From Actinomycetota bacterium (lineage in GTDB: Bacteria > Actinomycetota > JAICYB01), in contig DATLNZ010000087.1 of NCBI GenBank assembly GCA_035536535.1, positions 1 to 47,469 on the forward strand: a DNA stretch of 47,469 nucleotides, given 5' to 3'. The notes beneath the pieces are model-generated. The model did no database searches. It was not told where the DNA came from and saw nothing but the letters and a program-made list of their open reading frames with translations. Position 1 is the first letter of the stretch. Every line of letters begins with the position of its first letter. The position numbers and the translations under genes are program-made. Positions 44,145-47,469 of this stretch are shown here, one piece after another.

Positions 44145-45869
44145 ATGACCAAGACGCTCATGGACTCAAGCGAGTTCGTCCGACTCCACTACGCACGCGC
44201 TCCCGGATTGGTGTGGTTTCTCGGTGCCGGCGCATCCGCCTCAGCTGGGATCCCGACTGCTGGTGCGATGGTCTGGGAATTCAAACGGTCGATTTACTGC
44301 TCGAGGATGGGAGTACCCGTCACGGCTGTGCCTGATCTCGGTGACGATCAGGTCAGGCGGCGGATCCAGGCGTATTTCGATGACCTCGGATCCTTTCCGC
44401 CGGCCGGTGCGGACGACGAGTACGCCTGCTACTTCGAGTACATGCACGCCTCGGAGTCTGATCGCAGAGCCATCATTGATTCAGTCGTGCAGCGAGGCGC
44501 AGCCACGTTTGGCCACCGCGCCCTTGGCGCACTCGCCGCAACCGGTAGGATTCCATTGATCGTCACAACTAACTTCGATCCACTCGTAGAGGATGGTGTT
44601 GCACAGGTAACTGGTTCCACCGGTTCTCTGACCGTGGTTAAGCCCGATGCTCACGGCGTCGGCATGGACGCACTGTCTGAGTCGCGATTTCCCTTGCTGG
44701 TTAAGCTCCACGGCGATTTCCGCTCTAGTCGCTTGAAGAACACATCCAACGAGCTGCGGACTCAGGATGCGCAGTTGCGCGAGATGTTGGTGTCTGGACT
44801 TGCTGATCGCGGCCTGGTCGTTGTTGGGTGCAGTGGCAGGGACGGTTCGGTAGTGGAGGCGATCCGCAGAGCAATTGTGTCGGGCGGCGTGAAGCGTGGG
44901 TTGTTCTGGTTACTGCGAGGCGGGGACGAGCCGCCGCACACCGTTGTCCAGTTGCTACACGAGGCCTATTCTCGCGGGCTGGAGGCGTGCCCCGTCAGAA
45001 TCGGGTCTTTCGACGAGGTCGCCGGAGACCTTCTCGCCATGGAGGATCTTCCAACAGGGATGGCCGAGCGATTAGCCCCGCAACGCGACCCGCGACGTGT
45101 AGTGCCCACCCCCATCCGTCGCCGGGGGACGGACTGGCCAGTGGTCCGGCTGAATGCCGTCCCCTTCATCGCATTGCCGCCCCTGTTCCGGTTTGTGGAT
45201 TGTTCGATCGGCGGAAGCGCTGAGGTCCGCCAGGCGGTCGAGAATGCGGGAGCGGACGTGCTGGCCGCACGCAGCCGCCGTGGGGTCATCTGTTTCGGAG
45301 GTGATGAGGCTGTTCGGAAGAGTTTCAGTCCGTATGGCATCACTTCATTTGGTGTGTCTGATGTCATCGCGCCGCGCCTCGGCCACCGGTCGACCGAGGC
45401 GGGCCTGGTGTTCGAGGCGCTATCCCGAGCGCTTACACGTTGCCGTCCTCTGAGACGGGCGCACGAGAAATCGCGGCACCTGTTCGTCGTCTCGGACGTT
45501 AGTGACCAGAGTGTCAGCCGCCTCAAGGCGTCGACAGGAGACCTGGTCGGGAGGATTCCAGGTACGTCGCTTCGTTGGGCAGAGGGTGTCCGTGTCCGGA
45601 TCGACCACAGGCTCGGTCGCACGTGGCTGTGCTATGAGCCGGTGGTGTGGGCTGAACCGATCGAAGGCGCGGACGCGGGAGTGGCTCGTGCGAAGTTCGT
45701 GCGTGAACGACTCGTCCGCCGTTTCAACAGGCAGACCTTCGACCTGCTCGACGCTTGGGCCGAGATTTTGACCGGTCCGCAGCTTGTTGCGTTCGATGTC
45801 CCGGAGGGGGTCGACGCCAGGTTCGAGCTGGATTCGCGCTCGGCCTTCAGCCGCCGAGAGAGAGCGTGA
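44145..45869 (+). CDS. SIR2-APAZ NADase effector of a short-Argonaute (SPARSA) system
   Basis: 574 residues. The N-terminal SIR2 domain (~1-290) has the Rossmann motif FLGAGASASAGIPTAG (25-40), TTNFDPLVEDG with catalytic Asn143, and VKLHGDFRS with His189, then GCSGRDGSV. SIR2 domains of this class hydrolyse NAD(P)+. The C-terminal ~240 residues (from ~330, RLNAVPFIALPPLFRFVD onward) have the position and size of the APAZ domain, which docks onto the Argonaute in place of the missing N/PAZ. GAGGA abuts the ATG. The next gene overlaps by one base (TGATG). Known SPARSA systems deplete NAD+ when the Argonaute binds invader DNA. Confidence 0.9.
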   Translation: MTKTLMDSSEFVRLHYARAPGLVWFLGAGASASAGIPTAGAMVWEFKRSIYCSRMGVPVTAVPDLGDDQVRRRIQAYFDDLGSFPPAGADDEYACYFEYMHASESDRRAIIDSVVQRGAATFGHRALGALAATGRIPLIVTTNFDPLVEDGVAQVTGSTGSLTVVKPDAHGVGMDALSESRFPLLVKLHGDFRSSRLKNTSNELRTQDAQLREMLVSGLADRGLVVVGCSGRDGSVVEAIRRAIVSGGVKRGLFWLLRGGDEPPHTVVQLLHEAYSRGLEACPVRIGSFDEVAGDLLAMEDLPTGMAERLAPQRDPRRVVPTPIRRRGTDWPVVRLNAVPFIALPPLFRFVDCSIGGSAEVRQAVENAGADVLAARSRRGVICFGGDEAVRKSFSPYGITSFGVSDVIAPRLGHRSTEAGLVFEALSRALTRCRPLRRAHEKSRHLFVVSDVSDQSVSRLKASTGDLVGRIPGTSLRWAEGVRVRIDHRLGRTWLCYEPVVWAEPIEGADAGVARAKFVRERLVRRFNRQTFDLLDAWAEILTGPQLVAFDVPEGVDARFELDSRSAFSRRERA

Positions 45870-47365
45870 TGGGGAAGGACGACGTTCCTGCGCCTCCGGG
45901 TCCGGCACCGGCTGCCGTGCCGTCGACGGATCCCCAAGCAGCCTGGGGACCTCAGCTTCCGGCGCACTTCCGCATTTCCGAGCCCATGTTGGCGTTCCAT
46001 CCCGGCCGCTCCGATGACCGACATGTGCATCCTCTGCAGGGGCTGGTCCAGTTCGGGCCGTACGGCCGGTCCCTGCTCGCCTCTGTGCCAGATCCAATTA
46101 GGGTCGCCACCGTTGTGCCTAGAGGCGAATCCGAGCGACTCACGGGGTTGTTGGGAGAGTTGGGGCAGGTGCACGCTCCGGCTGAGCGACGCGACTATCT
46201 TCCTGCCTTCCCGGGGATCCGGAGCGTGTTCGGCACCCGCTTGGTATTGGGCGGTACTTCCACTCACTTAGAGCTACCAGTCGGCATCGACCGGGAAATG
46301 GACGCTCCGACGCCGCACCAAGCTCTTGCCGGACACCTGGTCGCCGCGCTGCGGGCTCTCCGGTCACAGCGCTCGTCGTTCGACGTCGCATGCATCTACC
46401 TGCCTCACCGGTGGACCGCGGGATTCGAAGGAGGGGCCGACGAGGACTTCAACCTGCACGACCACGTCAAGGCCGCTGCGGCGGAATTAGGAATTCCGGT
46501 ACAGATCGTGCTTGAATCGGGTGCTCTAGCCTATCGATGCCGAGCAAGTGTCGCTTGGCGATTGAGCTTGGCTTTATACGTCAAGGCAGGCGGTGTGCCC
46601 TGGGTCATCGCAGAGCGAGAGCCGGCGACCGCCTACGTGGGCATCAGCTATGCGTTGCGTGCCTCTGGCCCCCGGAGATTTGTCACATGTTGCAGCCAAA
46701 TCTTCGATGACGACGGGACCGGGCTCGAGTTCATCGCATACGAAGTCGACGGGGCGCGTATCAGTCTGACCAACCCGTTTCTTAGTCGAGACGACATGCG
46801 CCGAGTCATGACGCGAACGTGCGACCTGTACCGAAGACGGCACGCTGGCCGGATGCCGCAGCGGATAATCGTGCACAAGTCCAGCCGGTTCCTGGAGGAG
46901 GAAGTCAACGGAGCGTTCGACGCCTTGGACGCGGTTGCCGAGATCGAGCTGGTCCAGGTACAAGGCGAGGTCCCTTGGTTCGGGGTTCAGGTAGACGCGC
47001 AGCCGGGAAGAAGGGAAGGCAGAGCGGGCGCATACCCCTGCCTCCGCGGGACCGTCCAACCCATAGGTCGTGACTCGGTATTGATATGGACGCAGGGCAA
47101 CGCGCCGGAGGCGGCAACGGCTGGCCGCAACTACTTCAAAGAGAAGAAGGCCGTGCCCCACCCCCTGATGCTGCAGCGGTTCTCTGGATCCGGTGGCTGG
47201 GACGCAACAGCCCGACGGGTTCTCGCGCTAACAAAGATGAACTGGAACAATGACGGCCTGTACGATCGCCTGCCTACGACTATGAGGTACGCAAGCACCT
47301 TGGCTCGAGTGGCAAAGATGGGTTTTTCCGCGGGACGCACCTACGCGTTTAGGCACGTCATGTAG
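45869..47365 (+). CDS. Short prokaryotic Argonaute (MID-PIWI), catalytically degenerate
   Basis: 498 residues, the usual size of a short pAgo without N and PAZ domains. MID (~90-240): DVACIYLPHRW, then FNLHDHVKAAAAELGIPVQIV, and VKAGGVPWVI, the conserved KxGGxPW at the MID-PIWI border. PIWI (~245-498): YVGISYAL has Ser260 where slicing Argonautes have the first catalytic Asp, and IIVHKSSRF has Ser338 at the third (HKD/HRD) position, so cleavage is not expected. It should bind a 5'-phosphorylated guide and sense complementary DNA or RNA, then activate the partner SIR2. Start ATG overlaps the SIR2-APAZ stop; GTG 45866 is also in frame. Confidence 0.9.
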   Translation: MGKDDVPAPPGPAPAAVPSTDPQAAWGPQLPAHFRISEPMLAFHPGRSDDRHVHPLQGLVQFGPYGRSLLASVPDPIRVATVVPRGESERLTGLLGELGQVHAPAERRDYLPAFPGIRSVFGTRLVLGGTSTHLELPVGIDREMDAPTPHQALAGHLVAALRALRSQRSSFDVACIYLPHRWTAGFEGGADEDFNLHDHVKAAAAELGIPVQIVLESGALAYRCRASVAWRLSLALYVKAGGVPWVIAEREPATAYVGISYALRASGPRRFVTCCSQIFDDDGTGLEFIAYEVDGARISLTNPFLSRDDMRRVMTRTCDLYRRRHAGRMPQRIIVHKSSRFLEEEVNGAFDALDAVAEIELVQVQGEVPWFGVQVDAQPGRREGRAGAYPCLRGTVQPIGRDSVLIWTQGNAPEAATAGRNYFKEKKAVPHPLMLQRFSGSGGWDATARRVLALTKMNWNNDGLYDRLPTTMRYASTLARVAKMGFSAGRTYAFRHVM

Positions 47366-47430
47366 CGAGGCCGGGCGAGTCAGCGACTACCGAAAGGCAT
47401 CCGACGCATGGCTTCTGACGATATGTGTCT

Positions 47431-47436
47431 TAGCCT
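47431..47436 (+). promoter_or_regulatory. -10 element for a leaderless gene at the window end
   Basis: TAGCCT sits exactly at -12 to -7 from the ATG at 47443, the leaderless spacing seen at several core genes. It suggests the next gene can be transcribed separately from the Argonaute operon. Confidence 0.35.
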
Positions 47437-47442
47437 AGACCG

Positions 47443-47469
47443 ATGACATCGGAAGTCTTCTTCGGGTAC
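47443..47469 (+). CDS. Start of a further gene, cut by the window end
   Basis: Nine codons are visible (MTSEVFFGY) before the sequence ends. The frame begins 77 bases after the Argonaute stop. A 12-codon frame (47408-47446) overlaps its ATG and is probably chance. Too little is present to identify; its position makes it worth checking as a possible accessory component of the defence region. Confidence 0.35.

Noticed and set aside
26656-47469. Second copy of the tRNA-Asn 3' end as an attR site.
   Set aside because: Not found by eye within the window; the right boundary may lie beyond 47469.
26656-47469. Insertion sequence or DDE transposase.
   Set aside because: No transposase-like protein or terminal inverted repeats with target duplications were recognised.

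Overview
The window looks like a chromosomal contig from an uncultured, high-GC member of the Actinomycetota. A BldD-type regulator, a DnaJ encoded directly behind hrcA, and the dgt-dnaG-rpoD order support this. The two-subunit (alpha/beta) glycyl-tRNA synthetase is not what Streptomyces or Mycobacterium use and hints at a deeper branch. No rRNA is present, so the assignment stays at phylum level.

Positions 1-26655 are a dense housekeeping segment, almost all on the + strand with 1-4 base overlaps. The order is lepA (5' cut by the window), hemW, a CIRCE operator, hrcA, dnaJ, rsmE, a bldD-like regulator, hinT, phoH, ybeY, a CNNM/CorC protein, era, a PduO-type cobalamin adenosyltransferase, recO, a membrane protein and uppS. 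Then come glyQ, a lone cyclic-nucleotide-binding protein, a secreted subtilase, glyS, ppdK, an alpha/beta-hydrolase-fold protein, a secreted protein on the - strand, dgt, dnaG, rpoD and tRNA-Asn. Several genes start at or within a few bases of a TANNNT -10 hexamer and have no Shine-Dalgarno sequence, so leaderless transcription appears common.

Immediately downstream of tRNA-Asn the character changes to lower GC, mixed strands, long gaps, secreted or membrane proteins without clear relatives, and broken genes. This accessory region (26656 to the window end) has three parts. (a) A left edge with an unusual array of inverted TTTCTCC/GGAGAAA repeats and the 3' remnant of a large serine recombinase. 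(b) A block of secreted and membrane proteins, including a ~1350-residue exported protein with Asp-box repeats and a C-terminal DNase I-like (EEP) nuclease domain, and a sigma factor fused to a membrane-spanning tail. (c) A defence-like block: a two-gene operon (318-residue soluble protein plus 183-residue four-helix membrane protein, a RexA/RexB-like layout), a frameshifted serine recombinase, a frame-disrupted phage-like protein, two surface proteins (one with an LPKSG sorting signal), a stand-alone Clp N-domain protein, and an operon of SIR2-APAZ plus a catalytically degenerate short prokaryotic Argonaute.

The last pair is the clearest recognisable system. SPARSA systems of this kind use the Argonaute to sense invader nucleic acid through a guide and the SIR2 domain to deplete NAD(P)+, killing or arresting the infected cell. 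The pair is intact, while several mobility and phage-derived genes around it are broken, which fits a tRNA-anchored defence island whose mobility genes have decayed. A further gene begins just downstream of the Argonaute and runs off the window.
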